Both the position numbers and the translations under genes were made by a program. DNA of 64,000 nucleotides, taken from contig NZ_FMCU01000016.1 of NCBI RefSeq assembly GCF_900091525.1, positions 62,001-126,000 of the forward strand, in the 5' to 3' direction. The notes under the pieces were generated by a model. That model saw only the letters and a list, made by a program, of their open reading frames with translations. It searched no databases and was not told the origin of the DNA. This stretch comes from Micromonospora matsumotoense (GTDB lineage: Bacteria > Actinomycetota > Actinomycetes > Mycobacteriales > Micromonosporaceae). Below are positions 33,877 through 41,974 of the stretch, in pieces (within the stretch, counting starts at the first letter, position 1; each line of letters opens with the position of its first letter).

Positions 33877-35184
33877 TCAGCCCCCGGCGGTGGGCGGCGC
33901 GGACCTGGCCCGGCCCATCCGCAGCGGCCCCACGACCAGCGGCGCCACGGTCAGCACCGCGCACACCACCGCCATCACCAGCAGCGCCGGCCGCAGCCCG
34001 AGGGCCGCCACCGACCAGCCGCCGAGCAGCGCCCCCACGGGCAGCCCGACGAACGCCAACGACCCGGAGATCCCCAGCACCCGGGTCTGCAACTCCTCCG
34101 GCACCCGTTCATAGAGGGCCGCGCCGAGCAGCGGGTTGACCGCCGCGATCCCGATCCCGGACAGGAACGTCACCACCAGCACCACCACCAGATGGTCGGT
34201 CAGCGCCAGCACCAGCAGCCGGGGCGCACCACTGAGCGCCGCCCCGACGGCGAACACCATGGTCCGGGGGAGTCGCGGGCCGAGCATCGTGAAGACCAGG
34301 TTGCCGAGCAGCGCGCCACCACCGAACACCCCCAGCACCAGGCCGAAGCCGGCCGGGTCGCCGAACTCGTCGCGGACCCACAACGGCACCCAGACGGCCG
34401 TGTTGGCGGCGGCGAACATGTTCAACGCGGAGACCACCACCAGCATGGTCAGCAACACCCGGTCGGTGCGCAGATAGCCGAAGCCGGTGCGCAGCGCCTG
34501 GAAGTAGCCCTCCCGGGGTGCGGCCGGCGCGTCGCGGGTGGGTGGGCGCACCAGCACCCCCACCAGCAGCGCGCAGAGCGCGAACGTGGCCGCGTCGATC
34601 CAGATCGCCCGGGTCACCCCCACCCAGTCGATGAGCAGGCCGCCGATCACCGTCCCGAACAGCGCCACCCCCCGCGCCAGGCCGTCGTAGGCGGAGGTGA
34701 GCCGGATCAGCTCCACCCCGGCGCGCTGCGCCGCCGGCCGGAACATCACGTGCTTGACCCGGTCGCCGATGCCGCGCAGCCCGCCGGCCACCGCGACGAG
34801 GGCGACCAGCGCCCCGAAGCCGAGCCACGGGGCCAGCGCCACCACCGCGATCACCGCCGCGCTCGCCGCGTCCACCGTGATGGAGGTACGTCGTACCCCG
34901 AACCGGTCCGCCCAGGGCGTCGCCAACGAGCTGGACAGCATGTACGGCAGGAACTCGGCCGCCGCGACGATGCCCATCTTGGCCGGGCTGCCGGTGGTGG
35001 TGAGCACCAGCCAGGGGATGGCGATCACCGAGATGCGGCTGCCCAGGTTGGAGATCAGGTCGGCGGCGACCAGGGTGACCAGCTCCCGCCGGGCGGCCCG
35101 CCGCTCGGGACCCGGTGGCGCGGCCGGCGACCCGCCGTCGGAGCCGGTGGTCGTGCGGGGGCCGGTGTCGGCGTCGGCGGTCAT
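33877..35184 (-). CDS. MFS transporter (probable product exporter)
   Basis: A 435-aa major facilitator with about 12 membrane helices after a 30-residue cytoplasmic N-terminus. The first helix region (VAADLISNLGSRISVIAIPW) and the loop WADRFGVRRTSI match macrolide/enterobactin-type exporters. In this context it probably exports the cluster product and may give self-resistance. The ATGA overlap with the preceding AMP-ligase gene shows they are one transcript. The 3' end is followed by the SGNH hydrolase gene. Confidence 0.88.
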   Translation of the reverse strand: MTADADTGPRTTTGSDGGSPAAPPGPERRAARRELVTLVAADLISNLGSRISVIAIPWLVLTTTGSPAKMGIVAAAEFLPYMLSSSLATPWADRFGVRRTSITVDAASAAVIAVVALAPWLGFGALVALVAVAGGLRGIGDRVKHVMFRPAAQRAGVELIRLTSAYDGLARGVALFGTVIGGLLIDWVGVTRAIWIDAATFALCALLVGVLVRPPTRDAPAAPREGYFQALRTGFGYLRTDRVLLTMLVVVSALNMFAAANTAVWVPLWVRDEFGDPAGFGLVLGVFGGGALLGNLVFTMLGPRLPRTMVFAVGAALSGAPRLLVLALTDHLVVVLVVTFLSGIGIAAVNPLLGAALYERVPEELQTRVLGISGSLAFVGLPVGALLGGWSVAALGLRPALLVMAVVCAVLTVAPLVVGPLRMGRARSAPPTAGG

Positions 35185-36767
35185 GACGGGGTGCCGACCG
35201 GGTCGGCGGGGGTGCCGGCGGCGTACCGGTCGCGCAGCGCCCGCTTGTCCACCTTCGCCGACCGGTTCAGCGGCAGCGCGTCGACGAACTCCACCGCACC
35301 CGGCGCCCAGGTGTCGCTCAGCTCGGTGGTGACCAGCCCGATCAGCTCCGCCCCGGTCACCGTGGCCCCCGGCGTCCGCACCACGTACGCGTGCGGCAGC
35401 TCCCCGGCGACCGGGTCGGGCACCCCGATCACCGCCGCCGCCCGCACCTGCGGATGTGCGGCGAGGACGTCCTCGATCGGCCGGGAGTAGATCGGCCAGC
35501 TGCGCTGCCGGGTGAGGATACGGTCCTGCAACCGGTCGACCAGATAGAGGAAGCCGTCGGCGTCGAGGTGGCCGATGTCGCGGGTGCGCACCCAGCCGTC
35601 GACAAGCGTCTCGGCGGTCAGTTCGGGCTGACCGTGGTAGCCGCGGAAACTGAGTTTGGTCCGCACCCAGACCTCGCCGTCCGCGCCGGCCGGCAGCACC
35701 CGCCCGTCGGCGTCGCGGATCTCCACCGTCACGTCGCCGTACGGCCGGCCGCAGGAGCCCAGCCGCTCCGGGTGCGCCGGGTCCTCGGTCAGGCCGGGCT
35801 GGGCGCAGATCACCACCGCCTCGCTGAGGCCGTAGACGATGCGCAGGCACGGGCCGAACCGGGCGATGGCCTGGCGCAACCGGGCGGGCGCGGCCGGTCC
35901 CGCGCCCACGTTGAACATGAACATCGCGGAGAAGTCGGCACCGGGCAGGGCCGGATGGTCGAGCACCTCGTAGAGCATCGGCGGGGTGACGAAGGTGGAG
36001 GTGAGCCGCTCGGCGTCCACGGTGGCGATGAACGCGGCCGGGTCCCACTGCTGACGCAGGAAGAGCACCCCGCCGGTGAACAGGTTGAACAGGGTGGTGA
36101 TCTGCCCGCTGGCCAGCCACATCGGGGAGTGCGACAGGTGCCGCAGCAGCGGGAACCCGGCGGCGCGGAACTCCGCCGCCAGCGCCAGCACCTGCCGGTA
36201 GAAGCTCTCCCGGTGGTGCACCAGCTTGGGGGTACCGGTGGTGCCGCTGGTCTGCAGGAACGACTCGGGCACCGGCACCTCGGCCGGCAGGCCGGCCCGT
36301 GGGGTGTCGGCGGTGGGCTCCGCGCCGGCCGGCGGGGTGTCGGCGGTGAGTTCGACGCCCAGCCGCAGCACCGGCACCCCGGGCAGCGAGGCGGCGATCT
36401 GGTCGCCCAGCCCGTCGGGAGCGTACGCGTGGTGCACGAACACGTCGGGGCGGGCCAACCGGGCGAACTCGTCGATCTCCCGCCGGGAGGTCACCGGGGC
36501 GATCCACATCGTCCGGCAGCCGATCAGGTGCAGGGCGAGCTGGAGCAGCGGGCCCTCCACGGCGTTGCCGAGCATCACCAGCACCGCCGCGCCGGGGCGT
36601 ACCCCGTGGCGGGTGAGGGCGTGGGCCAGCCCGCGTACCTCGGCGGCGACCTGCGGGTAGGTCAGCCGGCGTCCGTCGCCGACCAGCGCCTCCCGGTCGC
36701 CGAACCCGGCGAACAGCTCCAGCGCGTCGTGCACGTAGGTGGTGGGTCGGTCGGCCCCGTCGGTCAT
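35181..36767 (-). CDS. AMP-dependent acyl-CoA synthetase (third ligase)
   Basis: A 528-aa ANL enzyme. The P-loop is FLQTSGTTGTPKLVHH, then IVYGLSEAVVI, then WVRTRDIGHLDADGFLYLVD with RLQDRIL, and the C-terminal catalytic Lys is in LNRSAKVDKRALRDRY. It resembles aryl or medium-chain acyl ligases. The substrate is not evident. It is first in a minus-strand operon with the MFS exporter, diverging from the secreted SGNH hydrolase gene. The ATG at 36767 is preceded by GGGGG. The longer frame to 36986 would add an unlikely low-complexity N-terminus. Confidence 0.88.
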   Translation of the reverse strand: MTDGADRPTTYVHDALELFAGFGDREALVGDGRRLTYPQVAAEVRGLAHALTRHGVRPGAAVLVMLGNAVEGPLLQLALHLIGCRTMWIAPVTSRREIDEFARLARPDVFVHHAYAPDGLGDQIAASLPGVPVLRLGVELTADTPPAGAEPTADTPRAGLPAEVPVPESFLQTSGTTGTPKLVHHRESFYRQVLALAAEFRAAGFPLLRHLSHSPMWLASGQITTLFNLFTGGVLFLRQQWDPAAFIATVDAERLTSTFVTPPMLYEVLDHPALPGADFSAMFMFNVGAGPAAPARLRQAIARFGPCLRIVYGLSEAVVICAQPGLTEDPAHPERLGSCGRPYGDVTVEIRDADGRVLPAGADGEVWVRTKLSFRGYHGQPELTAETLVDGWVRTRDIGHLDADGFLYLVDRLQDRILTRQRSWPIYSRPIEDVLAAHPQVRAAAVIGVPDPVAGELPHAYVVRTPGATVTGAELIGLVTTELSDTWAPGAVEFVDALPLNRSAKVDKRALRDRYAAGTPADPVGTPS

Positions 36768-37097
36768 CGCACAGCCCCCAGGTCGATGCGGCGGGTCGTC
36801 GGCGGCCCGGTGGGACCCGCCGTGGCGACCGGCCGGGTTGGCGTCCGAGCAGTTCAGAGCCCGGCCCGCGACGGGGGTGCGCGCCATGGGCGACCGCACC
36901 GCCGCCGCTAGCGAGCCTAGGCCGACGGCGTCGCCGGGGGACAGGGCCGAACGGCGAACGACCAGCCACCATGGACACTTGATCATGTCTATCGGGTTGA
37001 TTGACGCCTGTCAGACGTCGCGGCTAGGTTTCTGGACCATCGTCCGGGCGGTGCCGTCAATGGGTGCCGGCCCTGGGCGGCCCAACCTGGAGGTTCA
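36768..37097. promoter_or_regulatory. Divergent promoter region
   Basis: About 330 bases between the third AMP ligase (minus) and the secreted SGNH hydrolase (plus). AT-richer near 36970-37060, for example CTTGATCATGTCTATCGG and GGTTGATTGACG. No confident -10/-35 assigned; no gene seen. Confidence 0.4.
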
Positions 37098-38411
37098 ATG
37101 TCGACTCCGAAGAGATGGCAGGTCATAGCGTCCGCGGCCGTGTTGCTGGTCGTGAGCGCCCCGGCGGTGGTGGCCAGCGCCGGTCCGTCCGACTCCGACG
37201 GCGGCGAGGCAGCCGCCCGTCCGCAGTGGGCGGGTACGTGGGCCGCGGCCCTCACCCGTGGCAACACCGCCGGGCTGACCAACACCGGCCTGAACAACCA
37301 GAGCATCCGGATGACCGTGCGCACCACCGTGGGTGGGGAGCGGCTGCGGGTCCGGCTGAGCAACCTCTACGGTGAGCAGGCGGTGCAGGTCGGGCACGCC
37401 ACCGTCGCCCGCCCCGACAAGGCCACCATCACCGACCGGTCGGACATCGTCCCCGGCACCCTGCGGGAGCTGAAGTTCGGCGGGTCCACCTCGGCGACCA
37501 TGAACAAGGGCGCCGAACTGCTCAGCGACCCGCTGACCTATCAGGTGGCCGAGCAGGAGGACCTGGTCGTCACCCTGCACTTCCCGGTGCTCACCGGGCC
37601 GGTCACCTTCCACGGCCAGTCCAAGGTCACCACCTTCATCGGGGCCAACGACCTGACCACCGCCGCCGACGGCGCGGGCTTCACCATCCGTCCGGACTGC
37701 TGCTGGATGTTCCTGTCCGGCATCGACGTGCTGCGCCCGAAGAGCCCCGGTGCGGTGGTGGTGCTCAGCGACTCGATCGGGGACGCCAACGGCAGCACCG
37801 TCAACGCCAACAAGCGCTGGCCGGAGTTGCTGGCCGGGCGACTGGTCGCCGCGCGTCCCGAGGTGCGTACCCCGGGGGTGCTCAACCTGAGCCTGGCCGG
37901 CAACCGGCTCAACCACGAGGGCACCGAGCCCGGCGCGGGCGGTTTCCCCGGCTACTACGAGCTGGGCCCGAACGCGCTGGCCCGGCTCAACGAGGACGTC
38001 TTCCCGCAGACCGGGGTGAAGACCCTGGTGACCCACCTCGGCATCAACGACATCTGGATGTCCGACGACTCCGCCGACCGGATCATCGCCTCGCTGCGGC
38101 AGATCAACAAGCAGGCCAAGGCCCGTGGCCTGCGTAGCCTCGCGGTCACCCTCACCCCGTACGAGGGGCACGGCAACCCGGGGGTGTGGACCCCGGAGAA
38201 GGACACCACCCGGCAGGCGGTGAACACCTGGCTGCGGGGCCCGGGAGCGGCCGAGTTCGACGGGCTGCTCGACTTCGACGCGGTGCTGCGCGACCCGGCC
38301 CAGCCGAGCCGGCTGCTGCCCGCGTACGACGCGGGTGACCACATCCACCCGAACGACGCCGGCAACCAGGCGTTGGCGGACGCCGTACCACTTCGACTGC
38401 TCGGTCTGTGA
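37098..38411 (+). CDS. Secreted SGNH/GDSL hydrolase
   Basis: A 437-aa protein with an N-terminal signal peptide (basic MSTPKRW, hydrophobic core to ~residue 28). An N-terminal beta-rich domain (~40-210; AGTWAAALTRG, MTVRTTVGGERLRVRLSNLY) precedes an SGNH hydrolase domain. Block I is VVVLSDSIGD, with Ser replacing the Gly of GDS. Block III is LGINDIW and block V is DHIHPND. The whole architecture fits secreted esterases of the lipase-like SGNH group. It may act on an exported ester or an outside polymer. A clear TGGAGGT ribosome site precedes the ATG. It opens the plus-strand group that runs to HpgT. Confidence 0.88.
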   Translation: MSTPKRWQVIASAAVLLVVSAPAVVASAGPSDSDGGEAAARPQWAGTWAAALTRGNTAGLTNTGLNNQSIRMTVRTTVGGERLRVRLSNLYGEQAVQVGHATVARPDKATITDRSDIVPGTLRELKFGGSTSATMNKGAELLSDPLTYQVAEQEDLVVTLHFPVLTGPVTFHGQSKVTTFIGANDLTTAADGAGFTIRPDCCWMFLSGIDVLRPKSPGAVVVLSDSIGDANGSTVNANKRWPELLAGRLVAARPEVRTPGVLNLSLAGNRLNHEGTEPGAGGFPGYYELGPNALARLNEDVFPQTGVKTLVTHLGINDIWMSDDSADRIIASLRQINKQAKARGLRSLAVTLTPYEGHGNPGVWTPEKDTTRQAVNTWLRGPGAAEFDGLLDFDAVLRDPAQPSRLLPAYDAGDHIHPNDAGNQALADAVPLRLLGL

Positions 38412-38475
38412 CACCGGTGGGGCGGCGGGGGTGACCCGCCGTCCCACCGGTCATTCCTGGGGAGGAAGCACCATC

Positions 38476-39693
38476 GTGGACGTCGACCAGATCCTGTCCG
38501 GTCTCTACAGCGAGGCCGGCCGGCAGGACCCCTATCCGTGGTACGCGGCCCTGCACGAGCACGGCCCGATCAGCACCATCCCGAACCGCCCGGAGCACAG
38601 CACGGTCAGCGCGGTGGCCGTCGGCTACGACCTGGTCGACCAGGTGTTGCGCGACCCGGAGTGGTACAAGCAGGCCCCACCGGGCTGGCAGGACCAGGAG
38701 ATCCTGCGGACCTTCCAGTCGTCGATGATGTTCGTCAACCCACCGGACCACGGTCGGATGCGCGGCGTGTTCGCCCGGACGTTCACCCCGCGCCGGCTCG
38801 GCGCGCTGGAACCGGTGATCGTCCGGGTGGTCGACACCCTGCTGGACAGGATGGCCGACGCCGGTGCCGACGGCGGCGAGGTCGACTTCGTCGCGGACTT
38901 CGCCTACCCGGTGCCGGCCCTGGTGATGGCCGAGTTCATCGGCCTGCCCGAGAGCGAGCTGGCCTGGTACCGGCAGCGGGTCGACTGGATCGACGAGTTT
39001 CTCGACGTCGCCGGCAAGACCCCGCAGCGGCTGGCGTTGGCCAACCAGGCCGCCGAGGAGCTGCGGGCGTGGTACCGGGACCTGATCGCGCACCGCCGGA
39101 ACCACCCCGGCGAGGACCTGATCTCCGGGCTGGTCGAGGCGCTGGACTCCGGCGACGTCGACCTGACCGAGGAGGAGCTGATCAGCAATCTGATCGTGCT
39201 GTTCAACGCCAGCTTCGTTACCACCGTCTATATGTTCAGCAACGGCCTGCCGGTGCTGCTGGCCCACCCGGACACCGTGGCCGCGCTGCCGGGCGACGAG
39301 CCCCTGGCGCAGGGCTGCGTCGACGAGGTGCTGCGGCTGGAGAGCCCGGTGCACTTCCTGGCCCGCGCCGCGCCCCGGGACACCGTGCTGGGCGGCGTAC
39401 CGGTCGCCCGGGACGAGAACGTGCTGCTGATCATCGCGGGCGCCAACCGGGACCCGCACCGCTTTCCCGAGCCGGAGCGGTTCGACCCGCGCCGGGACGG
39501 CCCACCGTCGTTGGCCTTCGGCGTCGGCCCGCACTTCTGCCTCGGCTCGGCGGTGTCCCGGCTGGAGGGTCGCATCGGCCTGCCCCGACTCTTCGCCCGG
39601 TTCCCCCGGCTCGCGGTCAGCCAGCCGGCCGACTACAGCGGGAGCCTGTTCCTGCGCGGCATCGACAAGCTCTTCGTCAACACCGGCGGATAG
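38476..39693 (+). CDS. Cytochrome P450 with atypical I-helix
   Basis: A 405-aa class I bacterial P450. The haem-binding loop is AFGVGPHFCLGSAVSRLEG (C355) and ExxR is E284-VLR. The I-helix reads FNASFVTTVYMF, where most P450s have AGxE/DTT. The acidic partner of the conserved Thr is Val248, so the usual proton-delivery pair is incomplete. Possible roles are phenol coupling, hydroxylation or an unusual reaction on the polyketide or Hpg part. It needs ferredoxin partners encoded elsewhere. GTG start with GGAGG 10 nt upstream. Confidence 0.9.
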   Translation: MDVDQILSGLYSEAGRQDPYPWYAALHEHGPISTIPNRPEHSTVSAVAVGYDLVDQVLRDPEWYKQAPPGWQDQEILRTFQSSMMFVNPPDHGRMRGVFARTFTPRRLGALEPVIVRVVDTLLDRMADAGADGGEVDFVADFAYPVPALVMAEFIGLPESELAWYRQRVDWIDEFLDVAGKTPQRLALANQAAEELRAWYRDLIAHRRNHPGEDLISGLVEALDSGDVDLTEEELISNLIVLFNASFVTTVYMFSNGLPVLLAHPDTVAALPGDEPLAQGCVDEVLRLESPVHFLARAAPRDTVLGGVPVARDENVLLIIAGANRDPHRFPEPERFDPRRDGPPSLAFGVGPHFCLGSAVSRLEGRIGLPRLFARFPRLAVSQPADYSGSLFLRGIDKLFVNTGG

Positions 39694-39703
39694 GAGCCAG
39701 CCC

Positions 39704-40786
39704 ATGTCCCTCGATCCCCAGGTGGTGGCGTACCGGGCCGCGCGGGCCGCCGCCGGCATCCCACCGCTGTACACCCAGACCCTCGCCGAGGCCCGCGCCG
39801 CCGACCTGGCCGCGATCCGGGCCGGCGGCGGCAACGTCGAGCCGGTCCACGAGGTACGCGACACGACCGTGCCCGGCCCCGCCGGAGACCTGCGGGTACG
39901 GGTGCACCGGCCGGCCGGGGACGGGCCGCTGCCCACCCTGGTCTACTTCTTCGGCGGCGGTTGGACGCTGGGCAGCGTGGAGACCGCCGACGGGATCTGC
40001 CGCCGGCTGGCCAACGCCACCCCCTGCCAGGTGGTGACGGTCGGCTACCGGCTGGCCCCGGAGCACCCGTTCCCGGCCGCCGTGCTCGACTGCCACGCCG
40101 CCACCCGGTGGCTGGCCGAGCACGCCGTCGACCTCGGGGTGGACCCTGACCGGCTGGTGGTGGGCGGGGACAGCGCCGGTGGCAACCTGGCGGCGGCGGT
40201 GACCCTGCTGGCCCGCGCCGAGGGTGGCCCCCGGCTGGCCGGGCAACTGCTGGTCTACCCGAACACCGACCAGCGGGCCGACCGCCCGCGCCCCGGCCGG
40301 GACGCCTACCCGGCAACCGACGCGGGCCTGGCAAGGGACGCGGGCCTGGCAAGGGACGCGGGCCTGGCAAGGGACGCCGCGCCTCGTGCCGACACCGGCC
40401 GGGTCGCCGACGAGCAGGACCTGCTGCTGTTCAACCGGCACTCCGTCGACTGGTACCGCGGTCACTACCTGGCCGATCCGGCGGACGCGGCCGATCCGCT
40501 GGCGTCGCCGTTGCTGGCCGACGACCTGTCCGGCCTGCCGCCGGCCCTGGTGGTCACCGCCGAGCACGACCCGCTGTGCGACGAGGGGGAGCGGTACGCC
40601 CAGCGGCTGCGCGAGGCCGGGGTGCCGGTGCGGGCCAGCCGCTATCCCGGCATGATCCACGGGTTCTTCGCCATGCCCGGGGTCTTCGACGCCGGCCGTC
40701 GGGCCCAGGACGAGGCTGCCGCCTTCCTACGGGAGGTCTTCGGGCTACCCGCCCCGGTCGCCGCCCCGGTCGGTGGCGAGCGGTGA
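39704..40786 (+). CDS. Alpha/beta hydrolase of the hormone-sensitive-lipase family
   Basis: A 360-aa esterase-like enzyme. The nucleophile elbow is GGDSAGGNLAAAV, the acid site EHDPLCDEG and the His GMIHGFFAMPG. The oxyanion motif, usually HGGGW, is FFGGGWTLG here, with Phe for His. It may cleave esters or lactones during maturation. An insertion of three identical hexapeptides (AGLARD) encoded by a perfect 18-bp tandem repeat sits at ~206-223 in the lid region. It lies 10 bases after the P450 gene, and its stop overlaps the Hmo GTG by 4 bases. Confidence 0.87.
   Translation: MSLDPQVVAYRAARAAAGIPPLYTQTLAEARAADLAAIRAGGGNVEPVHEVRDTTVPGPAGDLRVRVHRPAGDGPLPTLVYFFGGGWTLGSVETADGICRRLANATPCQVVTVGYRLAPEHPFPAAVLDCHAATRWLAEHAVDLGVDPDRLVVGGDSAGGNLAAAVTLLARAEGGPRLAGQLLVYPNTDQRADRPRPGRDAYPATDAGLARDAGLARDAGLARDAAPRADTGRVADEQDLLLFNRHSVDWYRGHYLADPADAADPLASPLLADDLSGLPPALVVTAEHDPLCDEGERYAQRLREAGVPVRASRYPGMIHGFFAMPGVFDAGRRAQDEAAAFLREVFGLPAPVAAPVGGER
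40319..40372 (+). repeat. In-frame 18-bp tandem repeat, three identical copies
   Basis: Three perfect copies of an 18-bp unit (GACGCGGGCCTGGCAAGG) in the hydrolase gene add three AGLARD hexapeptides without breaking the frame. Their perfect identity suggests recent slippage. Confidence 0.95.
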
Positions 40787-41970
40787 CGGAGTCCCCCCGG
40801 ACCGTCGGGTCGACCGCTGTCGGGTCGACCAGCGTCGGGTCGTCCGCTGTCGGGTCGGCTGCCGCCGGGTCGACCGGGGAGGCGGACCGGCCACCGGTCA
40901 GCCTGGCGGACTTCGCCGACCTGGCCCGGGCGACGCTCCCGCCCGGGATCTGGGACTTCATCGACGGGGGCAGCGGCGTCGAGACCACCCTGACCGCCAA
41001 CCGGGCCGCCCTGGACCGGGTCGCCGTGCTGCCCCGGGTGCTCACCGGGGTGGAGCGACCCCGCACCGACGCGGTGCTGCTCGGCCGGGAACAGGCCCTG
41101 CCGGTGGCGGTCGCGCCGATGGCGTACCAACGGTTGCTGCACCCGGACGGCGAACCGGCGCTCGCGGCGGCGGCCGGCGCGGCCGGGGTGCCCTACGTGC
41201 TCAGCACGTTGAGCAGCACCCCGATCGACGAGGTCATCGCCGCCACCGACGGGCCGGTCTGGTTCCAGCTCTACTGGCTGCGCGACCGGGGGCTGGTCGC
41301 CGACCTGCTCGACCGGGCGCACACCGCCGGCTGCGCCGCGCTGATGGTCACCGTCGACGTGCCGGTGCTCGGGCGGCGGCTGCGTGACGTGCGCGGCGGC
41401 TTCGCGTTGCCCCCGGAGGTGACCACCGCCAACCTGCCCACCGGCCGGGACGACCTGGCGCACACCGGCACGCCCGGGGTGTCCGCCATCGCCGCGCACA
41501 CCGAAGCCGTCTTCGCCCCCGCGCTGACCTGGGCGGACCTGGCCTGGCTGCGGGAGCGCACCCGACTGCCGCTGCTGGTCAAGGGCATCCTCGATCCGCG
41601 CGACGCGGTCCGCGCCGCCGACGTCGGGGTGGACGCCGTGGTGGTGTCCAACCACGGCGGCCGGCAGTTCGACGGGGCGCCGGCCACCGCCACCATGCTG
41701 CCCGAGGTGGTCGCGGCCGTCGGCGACCGGGTCGAGGTGCTGCTGGACAGCGGGGTACGGTCCGGCACCGACGTGCTGCGCGCGCTCGCCCTCGGCGCGA
41801 CCGGGGTGCTGCTCGGCCGCCCGATGCTTTGGGCGCTCGCGGCCGGTGGGCGGTCGGGCGCGCGGGCCGCCCTCGACCTGCTCGCCGTGGAGTTGCGCGA
41901 CGCGTTGACCCTGACCGGCTGCGCCGACCCGGCGCAGGCCCGGCGGCTGCGTACCCTGACCGGAGGCTGA
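40783..41970 (+). CDS. hmo: 4-Hydroxymandelate oxidase (FMN-dependent)
   Basis: A 395-aa alpha-hydroxy-acid oxidase very similar to Hmo of glycopeptide clusters. Key segments are the early IWDFIDGGSGVETTL, AVAPMAYQRLLHPDGE, WFQLYWLRD, LLVKGILDPRDAVRA with the FMN-contacting Lys, the catalytic His in VVSNHGGRQFDGAP, and LLDSGVRSGTDVLRALALGA. It oxidises 4-hydroxymandelate to 4-hydroxybenzoylformate (second step of Hpg synthesis). The first ~35 residues are a Gly-Ser-Thr-Val repeat absent from relatives; it is encoded by five 15-bp units. GTG start in a GTGA overlap with the hydrolase. Confidence 0.9.
   Translation: MTESPRTVGSTAVGSTSVGSSAVGSAAAGSTGEADRPPVSLADFADLARATLPPGIWDFIDGGSGVETTLTANRAALDRVAVLPRVLTGVERPRTDAVLLGREQALPVAVAPMAYQRLLHPDGEPALAAAAGAAGVPYVLSTLSSTPIDEVIAATDGPVWFQLYWLRDRGLVADLLDRAHTAGCAALMVTVDVPVLGRRLRDVRGGFALPPEVTTANLPTGRDDLAHTGTPGVSAIAAHTEAVFAPALTWADLAWLRERTRLPLLVKGILDPRDAVRAADVGVDAVVVSNHGGRQFDGAPATATMLPEVVAAVGDRVEVLLDSGVRSGTDVLRALALGATGVLLGRPMLWALAAGGRSGARAALDLLAVELRDALTLTGCADPAQARRLRTLTGG
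40801..40875 (+). repeat. In-frame 15-bp degenerate tandem repeat, five units
   Basis: Five 15-bp units with the core GTCGGGTCGACC encode the VGST-like N-terminal extension of Hmo. Confidence 0.85.
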
Positions 41971-41974
41971 CCCG

